Below, piece by piece: positions 25,526 to 35,250 of a stretch of 58,287 nt of DNA. Source of the DNA: Rhodospirillaceae bacterium (GTDB taxonomy: Bacteria > Pseudomonadota > Alphaproteobacteria > UBA8366); contig PARQ01000001.1 in NCBI GenBank assembly GCA_002711555.1, forward strand, positions 19,387-77,673. The letters are read 5' to 3'. The translations under genes and the position numbers were made by a program. How positions within the stretch are numbered: the stretch's first letter is position 1; every line of letters starts with the position of its first letter. The notes beneath the pieces were generated by a model that saw nothing but the letters and a program-made list of their open reading frames with translations, ran no database searches and was not told the origin of the DNA.

Positions 25526-26956
25526 TTATAAAGGTAACTTGAGAAGGGCGCGTACAATTTTTTTAGTTTTTTCGCTAAATAAAGTGGATGAATAAAATGA
25601 ACCAGCCGCCCTTTTTGATATTTCACTCAAAGAGGGGTATGGCGCAATTGTTGCCGCCATAGCACTTACCTTCAGCTTCTGGGAAATTGCTAGCGCCCAG
25701 GGCAATATTAATTCGCCTGCCCCCGCACCGGCGATTGAGCAACCCAGTATTTTACCTCGTTTGTCACTGAGTACCTTAATGATTCCCTCTGGCGTGCGCT
25801 CAGCGACGGCACGGTCATTATCCGCAAGGCTTAGTCGAAGGATACGAATGCCACTACCCTTTTGTTCAAGTGCCTCAGATTGGCTCATGCCAACTTGCGC
25901 TATTTCTGGGTCTGTATAAGTAACACGCGGTAAAGCAGTGTAGTTCACACGCGCATAAAGCTTGAAAAGAATGTTGCGAATGACAATACCTGCTTGATAA
26001 CTTGCAGCATGTGTATACTGCGGGCCGTTAATGACATCGCCAAGTGCATATACTCTTTTATTGGAAGTTAAGAGCCTCTTATTCGTCAATATGCCATTTT
26101 GCTCATACTCTATTCCTCCAGCTTCAAGATCTAAACCCGTGAGATTAGGTACACGTCCTGCTGCTATTAATAAATGCGACCCCTCTAGGGGCTTTGCTTG
26201 GTTGGAGCAGCTTGATACAATTATTACGCTATTATTTTTCTGTTTGGCCGCCGTAATTTTTGCGTGCTCTTTGATCTCTATTCCCTCTTCCAATAGTTGT
26301 TTTTTGACGACCGTGGCAAGCTCGGGATCCTCTTTGCTGAGAATCGTGCCTTCATCTAAGACTGTAACTTTAGCACCAAGCCTTCGATAGGCTTGTGCAA
26401 GCTCACACCCAAGTGGTCCGCCACCGACAACAATCAGGTGCGATGGCGCCTCTTTTAAGTGAAAGACAGTTTCGTTGGTAAGGTAAGAAACGTCGTTTAT
26501 ACCCTCTATAGGAGGGACTCTCGGCGACGAACCGCTCGCAACAACAAATTTTTTCGCTCTTATACGGACGTTGCCAGCCACTACTTCGCGGGGATCAACG
26601 AAGTGTCCCTCTTCCTGAATTACATTTACGCCTAGACCTTCATACCGTTGGATAGAGTCATTGGGTGCGATGCTGGCTATAACATCATGTACGTGTTTGT
26701 GGACTGATTGGAAGTCGATATTAGGCGATAAACCTGCGATACCAAATAGTGATGCTTTACGCGCCGTTTGCGCGGCCTTGCCTGCAGCGATGAGTGCTTT
26801 TGAGGGAACGCAGCCACAATTAAGGCAGTCTCCACCCATCTTGCCACGTTCCAAAAGGACCACGTTTGCACCCAACTGCGACGCACCTGCCGCGACTAGA
26901 AGACCGCCTGATCCAGCACCAATAATGCAAATGTCTGGTGTAAGTAATTCAGCCAT
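25526..26956 (-). CDS. Pyridine nucleotide-disulfide oxidoreductase (dihydrolipoamide dehydrogenase/mercuric reductase-like)
   Basis: A 476-residue FAD flavoprotein with an N-terminal GAGSGG FAD motif and the redox pair in GGDCLNCGCVPSKAL, so the active disulfide is intact. A second nucleotide motif GGGPLGCE and a C-terminal dimerisation domain follow. The conserved base region reads APYPSLSE where lipoamide dehydrogenase has HPTLSE, so the catalytic histidine is replaced by tyrosine. This argues against a true E3 subunit, and no 2-oxoacid dehydrogenase genes are near. It may act on another disulfide or quinone. No N-terminal HMA domain or C-terminal Cys pair of MerA is seen. Confidence 0.85.
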   Translation of the reverse strand: MAELLTPDICIIGAGSGGLLVAAGASQLGANVVLLERGKMGGDCLNCGCVPSKALIAAGKAAQTARKASLFGIAGLSPNIDFQSVHKHVHDVIASIAPNDSIQRYEGLGVNVIQEEGHFVDPREVVAGNVRIRAKKFVVASGSSPRVPPIEGINDVSYLTNETVFHLKEAPSHLIVVGGGPLGCELAQAYRRLGAKVTVLDEGTILSKEDPELATVVKKQLLEEGIEIKEHAKITAAKQKNNSVIIVSSCSNQAKPLEGSHLLIAAGRVPNLTGLDLEAGGIEYEQNGILTNKRLLTSNKRVYALGDVINGPQYTHAASYQAGIVIRNILFKLYARVNYTALPRVTYTDPEIAQVGMSQSEALEQKGSGIRILRLSLADNDRAVAERTPEGIIKVLSDKRGKILGCSIAGAGAGELILPWALAISQKLKVSAMAATIAPYPSLSEISKRAAGSFYSSTLFSEKTKKIVRALLKLPL

Positions 26957-27056
26957 TGATTAACTTTCCGCTGTTATCAGTTTTTAATGAAAACATATTT
27001 TGCTCCATATATTGATCGGTACGGCTTATGGAACTGCATGTGATAATACGAAACGA

Positions 27057-29711
27057 TTACAATCGGGTTGAGTCATCTCCTAGCATCTTACTAGTTATTT
27101 CAAAGACATTGCGAGATATCTCTTTGGTATTGAGAATATTTTCCAAGCACTTTTTGACAAGCAATTGTCTTTGTTTATCCAAACACCGCCAGCGTGATAA
27201 TGGCATCAAGAGCCTGGCGGCGATTTGAGGATTAATAGTATTAAGCTCAATAATTTGCTCGGTAAGAAATGCGTACCCCGCACCGTTCTTAGCGTGGAAT
27301 TGAACTTGATTGGAATTGCTGAATGCACCGATAAGCGCGCGAACCCTGTTTGGCGATTTAATTGAGTAGCTATCATTTTGCATTAATTCTTTTATTCGGG
27401 TTAGCGTACCATGTTTGAAGGATGTCGCCTGTAACGTAAACCATTTGTCTATAACCAAAGAATTACCTCGCCATTTCCTATGAAATATTTTCAGTGCTTC
27501 GTCTCGTTCGGGAGCACAACAATTATTCAATGCAATAAGCGAACCCATACAGTCTGTCATATTAGACGAGTTATCGAATTGTGCTTTGGCGATTTTTACA
27601 GTGTCGTGCCGATTAAGCGCAGCAATGTAGTAAAGAGCTACATTCCTTAGGCGTCTTTGAGCAACTTGGATAGCAGTGTAACGGTAGGTTTCTCTCGTGG
27701 TGTGGCGCTGGTAGACCCTGAATAGCTGTTTTTCAAGTCTTTTGGCGATTTGTTCACGAATAGTTTCGCGAGCTATATGAATGCCATCAATGTTTATTGG
27801 CTTTTGAATATCTGCAAGTTCGGTTTCTAGCGGCAACCCTAATATTTCGGCAACCAGCGCCGGGTCTGTTTTTTCATCCTCAAGCAGTTCCCTTAAGGAG
27901 TCAGTATATACCTTAATATTTTTTTCTTTCGGTGGTCCATCATCAATTGTTGTAAAAATCAACCGTTTGGCCAGTATCTGCGATGCTTCCCATCGATTAA
28001 AAGGGTCATCATCATTTCTCATGAGAAAAGCAAGTTTTTCTGATGAAGGGTTTTCTTTTGATAACCACTCTATCTTTACTGGGGCCGAAAAATTACGGAG
28101 TAGAGATAGTTTGGGCGGACTACCTATATTTTCAAATGTGAACGACTGCTTTCTTCTCTTTAATTCAAGAATTTTTTCGGTTGCGCCGTCTGCACTGAGC
28201 GGTGTTCGATCTCCATTAGCGTTTAGTAAGGCAACGCGAATAGGAATGTGAAGGGGCTTTTTTTCGGTCTGTCCCTGGGTTGGTTCTGTGAGCTGATGAA
28301 TAGTCAAGGTGTAAGATTGCTTATCCTCGTTAAAAGTGTCACCAACGAAAAGTGTAGGGGTCCCAGACTGTGAATACCAAATACGGAATTGACTAAGATC
28401 GAAATTATTAGCATCTTCCATTGCAGAAACAAAATCATTACAAGTGACCGCATGGCCATCGTGGCGCTCAAAATAAAGGTCCATTCCTTTACGAAAACCG
28501 TTTGCACCCAATAATGTGTGCATCATTCGGATAACTTCAGCGCCTTTTTCGTAAACCGTTGCGGTATAGAAATTATTTATCTCTATGTATGATTCGGGTC
28601 GGATAGGGTGGGCTAGTGGGCTCGCATCCTCTGGAAACTGCCGCGCACGCAGTGTTTTTACCGCCTTGATGCGCTCCACGGCTGCTGAAGACATATCAGC
28701 AGAAAATGCTTGGTCACGAAAGACCGTTAGTCCCTCTTTGAGGCTGAGTTGGAACCAATCGCGGCAGGTCACTCTATTGCCAGTCCAGTTGTGGAAATAC
28801 TCATGTGCAATTATCGACTCAATCAGAGCATAATCCATGTCAGTCGCAGTTTCAGGATCGGCGAGAACATATTTGTCATTGAAGAGGTTAAGACCCTTAT
28901 TCTCCATGGCGCCCATGTTAAATGCGCTTACGGCTACGATCATGTAAACATCTAAATCATACTCAAGACCAAAAACTTCCTCATCCCATCTCATCGCCTT
29001 GATAAGACATTTCATAGCATGACGCGCCTGTACTTCTTTCCCAAGGTCAACGAATATTTTAAGCGCTACGTTACGTCCTGATGCGGTTATAAATTCATCT
29101 TGCAAGCAGCCAAGATTCCCTGCAACTAATGCGAAAAGATACGATGGTTTTGGGTATGGGTCTTCCCATAATGCTAAGTGTGTCCCATCTCTGAAAGTCT
29201 TGGTGTTGGTACAATTTCCATTCGAGAGAAGTATTGGGTACTTTTTTTTATTTCCGGTTATTTGTGTTCTGAATCGCGCAAGAATATCTGGTCGGTCCAA
29301 GTACCAAGTAATGCGGCGGAAGCCCTCGGCTTCACATTGGCTACAGAAGATCCCATTTGATTTATAGATTCCCTCAAGCTGGGTATTTTTTTGGGGTTTT
29401 ATAATTACAGAAGTCTCTAGGATAAATTTCTCTGGCGGGTCACTGATGACGAGTTCATTTTTTGTAACCGTATATTTTTCGCTTTCCAACTTATGTCCAT
29501 CAATTGCAACCCACTGAGTTTTGAGTTGTTCACCATTAAGTACTAGCGCCACATGTGGGTGACCGGCAGTTGGATTGCGGTGTACTTGGAGTTCGGCTAC
29601 TACCTCAGTGGAGGTTTCCCCAAGCTTAATATCAAGAAACACGTCATCTATCAGAAAGGCCGGTTGCTTATAATCGACTAGTAAAATAGGAATTGGGCAT
29701 TCGGTCTTCAT
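27057..29711 (-). CDS. pepN: Aminopeptidase N
   Basis: An 884-residue M1 zinc metallopeptidase of the proteobacterial PepN size. It has the exopeptidase motif GAMENKG and the zinc site HEYFHNWTGNR with a downstream Glu in LKEGLTVFRDQ. It removes N-terminal residues from peptides in the cytoplasm. A DUF3458-type C-terminal helical region follows the catalytic domain. The ATG overlaps the stop codon of the upstream metallo-beta-lactamase gene in an ATGA junction, so the two are translationally coupled. It ends 100 bases before the next gene. Confidence 0.94.
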   Translation of the reverse strand: MKTECPIPILLVDYKQPAFLIDDVFLDIKLGETSTEVVAELQVHRNPTAGHPHVALVLNGEQLKTQWVAIDGHKLESEKYTVTKNELVISDPPEKFILETSVIIKPQKNTQLEGIYKSNGIFCSQCEAEGFRRITWYLDRPDILARFRTQITGNKKKYPILLSNGNCTNTKTFRDGTHLALWEDPYPKPSYLFALVAGNLGCLQDEFITASGRNVALKIFVDLGKEVQARHAMKCLIKAMRWDEEVFGLEYDLDVYMIVAVSAFNMGAMENKGLNLFNDKYVLADPETATDMDYALIESIIAHEYFHNWTGNRVTCRDWFQLSLKEGLTVFRDQAFSADMSSAAVERIKAVKTLRARQFPEDASPLAHPIRPESYIEINNFYTATVYEKGAEVIRMMHTLLGANGFRKGMDLYFERHDGHAVTCNDFVSAMEDANNFDLSQFRIWYSQSGTPTLFVGDTFNEDKQSYTLTIHQLTEPTQGQTEKKPLHIPIRVALLNANGDRTPLSADGATEKILELKRRKQSFTFENIGSPPKLSLLRNFSAPVKIEWLSKENPSSEKLAFLMRNDDDPFNRWEASQILAKRLIFTTIDDGPPKEKNIKVYTDSLRELLEDEKTDPALVAEILGLPLETELADIQKPINIDGIHIARETIREQIAKRLEKQLFRVYQRHTTRETYRYTAIQVAQRRLRNVALYYIAALNRHDTVKIAKAQFDNSSNMTDCMGSLIALNNCCAPERDEALKIFHRKWRGNSLVIDKWFTLQATSFKHGTLTRIKELMQNDSYSIKSPNRVRALIGAFSNSNQVQFHAKNGAGYAFLTEQIIELNTINPQIAARLLMPLSRWRCLDKQRQLLVKKCLENILNTKEISRNVFEITSKMLGDDSTRL

Positions 29712-30622
29712 TTCATTCTGCCCAATGGGGTAAACCGGTCCGTTTCCTCCAGCTCACCGTGACAGAAAGCTCGTTTTGTTTCGACCATGTGCACCAGGTG
29801 GGCATGTACAGCTCGACAGGCGCCTCGGTAAAGCCGTGGGTCTAATCCTTTGTACATCTCAGCAACCAGCATCTCTACACTCTCAAGCCCTTTTTCAAGA
29901 TAAGTACTTATTTGTTTTTCACGGTCCCGGCGATGAGCAATGAGCTTACTGACGTAGGCATGAGGTTTATCGATAAAAGTCCCGTGATTTGGCCAATATC
30001 GTGTTTCACTTCGCTTAAGCAATTTCTCGAGTGAACGGATATAAGAGCCCATATCTCCGTCGGGAGCTGAGACAACTGTAGTTGACCATCCCATTACGTG
30101 ATCCCCACTAAAGAGCACATTGTTTTCTTTAAGAGAATAGCAGAGATGGTTGGAAGCATGGCCGGGTGTATGCACTGCTTCAAGAGACCAGGTTTTGCCG
30201 CGGATGATGTCTCCATCATTCAAAAAGACATCTGGTTGAAAGTCGTAATCGCCGTTTCCGACACCGAATTCAAGCCCTCGATCTTTGCCGTGCTGTCCGT
30301 AGCCATAGGTAGTGGCTCCAGTAGCAGGTTTAAGGAGTTGGGTGTTAGGGGAATGGTCAGAATGGGTATGTGTGATAAAAATATGAGTAATGTTCTCGCC
30401 TTTTGTGGCGGCCAGTATCGCATCTACATGTTTTTCGTCGAGTGGTCCCGGGTCAATCACCGCCACGTCACCATGCCCAACGATGAAGGTGCCTGTACCA
30501 CGGAAGGTAAATGGACTGGGGTTTTCAGCAATCACCCTGCGGATTAAGGGGGATAGAACATCTGGTACGCCATATTCGAAATTAAAATCTCGTTTGTGGG
30601 GAATTATTACTCGTTGTCCCAT
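29708..30622 (-). CDS. Metallo-beta-lactamase-fold hydrolase
   Basis: A 304-residue MBL-fold protein. The zinc motif THTHSDHSP (near 105-113), a GHASNHLCY histidine, SGDHVMGWS and a final NHGT segment give the usual two-metal site. The winged-helix-like C terminus (VHAHLVHM) resembles the LACTB2/RNase Z-like group rather than glyoxalase II. It is coupled to pepN by an ATGA overlap. Its ATG at 30622 follows AGAGGGC about 9 bases upstream. Function in the cell unknown; a nuclease or thioesterase is possible. Confidence 0.85.
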   Translation of the reverse strand: MGQRVIIPHKRDFNFEYGVPDVLSPLIRRVIAENPSPFTFRGTGTFIVGHGDVAVIDPGPLDEKHVDAILAATKGENITHIFITHTHSDHSPNTQLLKPATGATTYGYGQHGKDRGLEFGVGNGDYDFQPDVFLNDGDIIRGKTWSLEAVHTPGHASNHLCYSLKENNVLFSGDHVMGWSTTVVSAPDGDMGSYIRSLEKLLKRSETRYWPNHGTFIDKPHAYVSKLIAHRRDREKQISTYLEKGLESVEMLVAEMYKGLDPRLYRGACRAVHAHLVHMVETKRAFCHGELEETDRFTPLGRMK

Positions 30623-30768
30623 ATATAAAAGCCCTCTTTATTATCATTTGCATTAGGCTTCATCAATTGTCCCTGTCAAGGGTATCGACTAAGTTATAGG
30701 CAGTTTGGATTGTGGGGATAGTCAGATACCCTAAATTTAGCATTCGTTTTCAATAAGAGGTATAATTA

Positions 30769-32553
30769 ATGTTTACAACGCGTCCAGAACTACTCGGCAC
30801 TTTTGGCATGGTGTCTACCACTCATTGGCTGGCTTCGGCTGCTGGAATGTCGATGCTTGAGAGGGGTGGAAACGCTTTTGATGCTGCAGTTTGCGCAGGA
30901 TTTGTTTTACATATTGCTGAACCTCACCTTAATGGTCCAGGGGGTGATATGCCTGCGATAATTCACGTTGCAGGTGAGCAGGAACCTAAGGTTGTCTGTG
31001 GTCAGGGGCCCGCTCCAGCGGGTGCTACAATGGCGTATTATCGCGATAAACTTGGTCTCGAGCTCGTGCCAGGCACCGGCCTTTTGGCGACGGCAGTACC
31101 GGGTGCAGTTGATGGTTACCTATTGATACTGCGGGATTATGGTGCTCTCGACCTTGAGGATGTTCTTGCTCCGGCGATCTACTATGCAGAGCATGGCGCA
31201 CCTATCGTGCCTAATGTCCACAATACCATAAGTGGCGTGAAAGAGATATTCCGTAATCATTGGCCTACCTCACAGCCAATATATATGCCAAATGGGGAGG
31301 TGCCGAAGCCGGGGTCCCTTCTAGGGAATGAGGGGATTGCCAAGACTTGGACGCGATTGATCGCTGAGGCTAAGTCAGCGGGGGGTGATCGGCAGGCGCA
31401 GATCGAAGCAGCAAGAGATACTTGGGGCAACGGTTTTATTGCTGAAGAAATCGATAAATTCTGCCGTGAAAATGAAGTCATGGATGCCTCAGGAAAGGCT
31501 CATCGTGGCGTGCTTACTGGCGATGACATGGCTAAATGGCGTGCATCTTATGATACTCCGTTAACGTATGATTTCTGTAATCACACTATTTTTAAAATAG
31601 GTCCTTGGAGCCAGGGGCCCGTTCAACTCCAGCAACTAGCTTTGCTGAAAGGGCTCGGGATCGAGGACATGGATACTGAGGGTAGCGAATTTATTCACGC
31701 GGTAACTGAATGTGCAAAACTCGCGTTTGCTGACCGGGAGACGTTCTACGGTGACCCAAAGTTCGTGGATGTACCAATGGATATATTACTGTCGGATCCT
31801 TATAATGATGAAAGACGTAAACTGATTGGTGAAACCGCCTCACTGGAGTTCCGGCCTGGCCAGGTGGATGGATATGGAGGTTCTGTAAACTATCAAGCCG
31901 CCATAAATAGCGCAGCCATTGCAAGGTCAAATCTGGCTGGCATTGGCGAGCCTACTGTTGGTCGACCATCAAATGGAGATACCTGTCACATCGACGTCAT
32001 TGACAAGGATGGTAATATGATCGCAGCAACGCCTTCCGGCGGCTGGTTGCAAAGCTCCCCGGTCATCCCAGCACTCGGCTTTTGCCTAGGCTCACGTATG
32101 CAGATGTTTTGGCTCGAGGACGATAAGCCGGCGAGCTTAATGCCTGGGAAACGTCCGCGGACAACCCTCACCCCATCCATGGCATACCGTGATGGAAAGC
32201 CCTACATGGCATACGGTACGCCAGGAGGAGATCAGCAGGATCAATGGCAGACAAATTTCTTGATCAGGCATGTAGCACATGGTCTTAACTTGCAGGAGTC
32301 AATTGATACGCCTTCCTTTCATAATGAACACCACCCAAGTTCATTTTATCCTCGGCAGGCTTCGCCTGGGCGTCTTGTGATTGAGGGAAGGTTTTCAGAG
32401 AACACCCAAAAAGATCTCAAAAACCGTGGTCACGACCTTGAGGTTGCAGGTGATTGGTCCGAAGGTCGAATGTGCGCGGTAGCGCTTGATAGAGGCATTC
32501 TGAAAGCTGCTGCTAATCCACGCGGAATGCAAGGCTATGCTGTTGGCCGGTAG
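30769..32553 (+). CDS. Gamma-glutamyltransferase-family Ntn-hydrolase
   Basis: A 594-residue N-terminal-nucleophile enzyme. The autocleavage site is NGDTCHIDV near residues 402-410; the Thr would become the N terminus of the small subunit. GGNAFDAAV and GPGGDM near the N terminus and TTLTPSM further on are family landmarks. The usual SSS/PSSGG pocket reads PSGGW. No signal peptide is seen, whereas periplasmic Ggt has one, so this is more like the cytoplasmic YwrD/acylase group. The RBS AAGAGGT is 9 bases from ATG. It starts the tight run that includes a G3E GTPase and aconitase X. Substrate is unknown. Confidence 0.85.
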   Translation: MFTTRPELLGTFGMVSTTHWLASAAGMSMLERGGNAFDAAVCAGFVLHIAEPHLNGPGGDMPAIIHVAGEQEPKVVCGQGPAPAGATMAYYRDKLGLELVPGTGLLATAVPGAVDGYLLILRDYGALDLEDVLAPAIYYAEHGAPIVPNVHNTISGVKEIFRNHWPTSQPIYMPNGEVPKPGSLLGNEGIAKTWTRLIAEAKSAGGDRQAQIEAARDTWGNGFIAEEIDKFCRENEVMDASGKAHRGVLTGDDMAKWRASYDTPLTYDFCNHTIFKIGPWSQGPVQLQQLALLKGLGIEDMDTEGSEFIHAVTECAKLAFADRETFYGDPKFVDVPMDILLSDPYNDERRKLIGETASLEFRPGQVDGYGGSVNYQAAINSAAIARSNLAGIGEPTVGRPSNGDTCHIDVIDKDGNMIAATPSGGWLQSSPVIPALGFCLGSRMQMFWLEDDKPASLMPGKRPRTTLTPSMAYRDGKPYMAYGTPGGDQQDQWQTNFLIRHVAHGLNLQESIDTPSFHNEHHPSSFYPRQASPGRLVIEGRFSENTQKDLKNRGHDLEVAGDWSEGRMCAVALDRGILKAAANPRGMQGYAVGR

Positions 32554-32562
32554 GGCTCTTTT

Positions 32563-33570
32563 ATGCTGACTTCGGTACCAACCAATCTAATAACTGGATT
32601 TCTTGGTGTTGGGAAGACAACCGCCATTCGCTCTATTTTAGGTCGCAAACCGCCCCATGAGGAATGGGCGGTAGTGGTCAACGAATTCGGAGAAATTGGC
32701 ATAGATGGTACTATGTTCGATGGAGAATCTGAGCAAATCCGTATGGTGCCGGGTGGATGCATATGTTGTGTATCTAATGTTGCGATGGGAGTGGCCCTTA
32801 CAGATCTTATACGACGTCAGCGACCAGACCGAATCCTTATTGAGCCCACGGGTCTTGGTCACCCCGCTGGTGTACTAGACCTATTACGTAGGTCCGAACA
32901 AGCTGGTCAAATTGACTTGCGTGCAACTTTGTGTCTTGTAGATCCGCGCAGGGTCAACGAACTAAGTGTCGGTGAATCCGAGGTATTTCAAGATCAGATT
33001 CATATGGCAGATGTTCTCATTGGACATAAATGGGATCTATCGAATAACGTGGATAAAGAAGCATTTCAGGCATGGGCGTCAGGGATGTTCCCGCCAAAAG
33101 TTCACTTTACCTCAGCTAGTAATGGGCTTATTGATTTGGAACTTCTCGATCTCAATCTCGATCCTTCACGTACGCCTCTTTTTCCCGAGGCCCATGCGGC
33201 AAATCATCGGCACGGACTAAAGGGAGAACCGGATTTGGCTCCAAATCGACCACTGCACTTCAAAACCGAGGGAGATGGATACGTTTCATGCGGTTGGTTA
33301 TTCTCACCGTCAGATGTATTTAATCGACGTAATTTGCTCAACTGGGCTGAGGATATAAATGGCATCTCGCGGTTAAAGGGCGTTTTCCGTACAGGACGTC
33401 ATTGGATGTTAGTTAATCGATCCGACGATGAAATGGGAAAGGCGACTATTGCGTATCGCCGAGACAGCCGAGTTGAAATTATAGCCAAAAAAGAGAAGAT
33501 GCCAGACTGGGACGATGTTGGGGCGAGCCTCCTTGCATGTTTGCGACTTCGTGGTATGAAAGAAATATGA
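32563..33570 (+). CDS. CobW-like G3E GTPase 2
   Basis: A 335-residue G3E GTPase with the P-loop GFLGVGKT near residues 10-17, GGCICC near 64-69 as its metal motif, EPTGLGHP and a CobW C-terminal domain. It has no His-rich linker. It is not in the cob operon but lies 9 bases after the gamma-glutamyltransferase-like gene and overlaps the aconitase X large subunit by 4 bases (ATGA). Family members hand metal ions to apoenzymes. The tight coupling suggests it serves an enzyme of this operon, most simply aconitase X or the Fe-dependent TauD. That is inference. Confidence 0.88.
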   Translation: MLTSVPTNLITGFLGVGKTTAIRSILGRKPPHEEWAVVVNEFGEIGIDGTMFDGESEQIRMVPGGCICCVSNVAMGVALTDLIRRQRPDRILIEPTGLGHPAGVLDLLRRSEQAGQIDLRATLCLVDPRRVNELSVGESEVFQDQIHMADVLIGHKWDLSNNVDKEAFQAWASGMFPPKVHFTSASNGLIDLELLDLNLDPSRTPLFPEAHAANHRHGLKGEPDLAPNRPLHFKTEGDGYVSCGWLFSPSDVFNRRNLLNWAEDINGISRLKGVFRTGRHWMLVNRSDDEMGKATIAYRRDSRVEIIAKKEKMPDWDDVGASLLACLRLRGMKEI

Positions 33571-34814
33571 AACTTGATGACATAGAAAAGGCTATGCTCG
33601 ATGGAAAACACGGAAAAGCCGCCGCCTGGGCGATAGAGTTTCAAAAGGATGTTGGCACTTTTTTTGATGCGGAAGATTTTGTTCCCATACGGCTTGTTCA
33701 TGTCAGTACTGACAGAGAGACTATGGGTGATAGTGGCATTGCGTTCATAGAGGAGCTAGGAAATCTACGGCCAAGCGAACGTTATCCGCGAGCATACGCA
33801 ACCGCTGATTTTCGGGGTTTTGATAAGGAAAACTTCAGTTTTCTATTACCTGGACGAAACTTGGAGGTAGAGGGTACACAGGCAGTCGAAGCTCTCGGTA
33901 AACTCGGAGTTGTTACTAACCATGCCTATGTTAATGACCACTCCGTCACTGCGCCTGGTTTTGGCGAGGCTTGCGGTTATAGTGGCACACCCTCGGTCAT
34001 ATATATGAACAGTATCGTTGGAGCGCGTTGTAACTTTGAGGCGGGCCCATCAAGTTTAGCTGCTTTCTTTACTGGTCGAGTTCCTCGATACGGTTTTCAC
34101 TTGGATTCCAAACGGTTTGCCACTCATGGCTTTAAACTTGATTTTTCCCCAGCAAACATCGTCGACTGGGGTGTTGTCGGCGCACTTATAGGCAGAGAGT
34201 TAAATTCATATTGGTGCGTGCCAGCTCTTGAGCTAACTGGCCCACTACCCTCGGTGTTGGAGCTAAATCATATGGCATTGGCAATGGCGAGCTATGGCTC
34301 GATCGCAATGTTTCACGTTGTGAATGTTACACCTGAGGCTCCCAATTGGGAAACTGCGGCGGGAGGGAAAAAACTTGATGTTAAGACCATTAATTCCAAT
34401 CATGTAAAGACGTTTTATCAGGAGTGGGGTGGAATTGGTGAGGATCTAGACGTGGTTGCTTTATCCACGCCACAATTGACTGTAACTGAAATCATCGAAG
34501 TTGCCGCTTTGCTTGAGGGTAAAAGGGTCCATGACAGAACCACGCTGCTGATATACGCCCCCAAAGAAATTAAACAAGCATGCGCTCGTATAGGTCTTAC
34601 TCAGATGATCGAAAAGGCGGGTGCACGGATGGTGCACGGGCATGATTTTTTTGCGACCTTTGCGAAGGAAATACGCTTGGCACATAAATGGGATCGGTTA
34701 ATGACTCATTCAGTAAAAATGGTAAATATTTGTGAAGGATATGGCTACCGACCGACCCCAGCATCAATTCAGCGTTGCATACAATCGGCTGTCGAGGGAA
34801 AGGTGATTGGATGA
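33567..34814 (+). CDS. Aconitase X catalytic (large) subunit
   Basis: A 415-residue protein of the DUF521/AcnX family, begun by LDDIEKAMLDGKHG. Landmarks are HVSTDRETMGDSG, GRNLEVEGTQAVEALGKLGV, CGYSGTPSVIYMNSIVGARCNFE and C-terminal THSVKMVNICEGYGY with a Cys. Bacterial two-subunit AcnX enzymes studied so far dehydrate cis-3-hydroxy-L-proline; archaeal forms act on mevalonate 5-phosphate. The ATG overlaps the G3E gene by 4 bases and the small subunit starts 4 bases inside its end. The proline substrate is suggested by family only. Confidence 0.88.
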   Translation: MKLDDIEKAMLDGKHGKAAAWAIEFQKDVGTFFDAEDFVPIRLVHVSTDRETMGDSGIAFIEELGNLRPSERYPRAYATADFRGFDKENFSFLLPGRNLEVEGTQAVEALGKLGVVTNHAYVNDHSVTAPGFGEACGYSGTPSVIYMNSIVGARCNFEAGPSSLAAFFTGRVPRYGFHLDSKRFATHGFKLDFSPANIVDWGVVGALIGRELNSYWCVPALELTGPLPSVLELNHMALAMASYGSIAMFHVVNVTPEAPNWETAAGGKKLDVKTINSNHVKTFYQEWGGIGEDLDVVALSTPQLTVTEIIEVAALLEGKRVHDRTTLLIYAPKEIKQACARIGLTQMIEKAGARMVHGHDFFATFAKEIRLAHKWDRLMTHSVKMVNICEGYGYRPTPASIQRCIQSAVEGKVIG

Positions 34815-35239
34815 GTTTACTGGAAATTAAAGGACACTTAGGGATTGGTCCCATAGCACGTGGTATTGCTCTAGCAGCGTCCGATGATTTCAGCACGCGT
34901 TACGACTTAGATCGTGATAGCGGAATATTTTCACGCCCAAGTCACAAGTTGTATGGGGAAGAATTTGTTGGTCGTATTTTGGTGCTTAACGCAGCGAAAG
35001 GGGGTGTAGCATCAGCATGGATGCTGCGTGAGATGGTCGAAAAAGAAAAGGCTCCTCTTGGCCTTCTCCTCAATGATGGAAATCCTGTTATGGCGCAAGG
35101 AGCAGCATTTGCACAGATACCGTTTATGGATCGCTTCGATGTAGACATTACTAGCGCTATATCCACAGGTGATGAGATAGAGATTGTTCCAGCACGAGGC
35201 ATTGTTAAAATCCTTTCAAGAGTTAAGGCTAAGGGGTAA
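34811..35239 (+). CDS. Aconitase X swivel (small) subunit
   Basis: A 142-residue protein of the DUF126 family, the swivel domain of AcnX, with GPIARGIALAASDDFS near the N terminus and NAAKGGVASAWMLREM in the middle. It completes the active site of the large subunit. The ATGA overlap with the large-subunit gene fits stoichiometric translation. TauD-2 starts 11 bases downstream after a strong GGAGG site. Confidence 0.88.
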   Translation: MSLLEIKGHLGIGPIARGIALAASDDFSTRYDLDRDSGIFSRPSHKLYGEEFVGRILVLNAAKGGVASAWMLREMVEKEKAPLGLLLNDGNPVMAQGAAFAQIPFMDRFDVDITSAISTGDEIEIVPARGIVKILSRVKAKG

Positions 35240-35250
35240 GGGAGGAATCC

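Noticed and set aside
25526..26956. MerA or true lipoamide dehydrogenase identity
   Set aside because: There is no HMA domain or C-terminal Cys pair, and the catalytic His is replaced, with no oxoacid dehydrogenase genes nearby.
30680..30731. GGGTATC/GATACCC repeat before the gamma-glutamyltransferase-like gene
   Set aside because: Seven-base arms separated by 38 bases are likely chance; no second copy or symmetric half sites support an operator.
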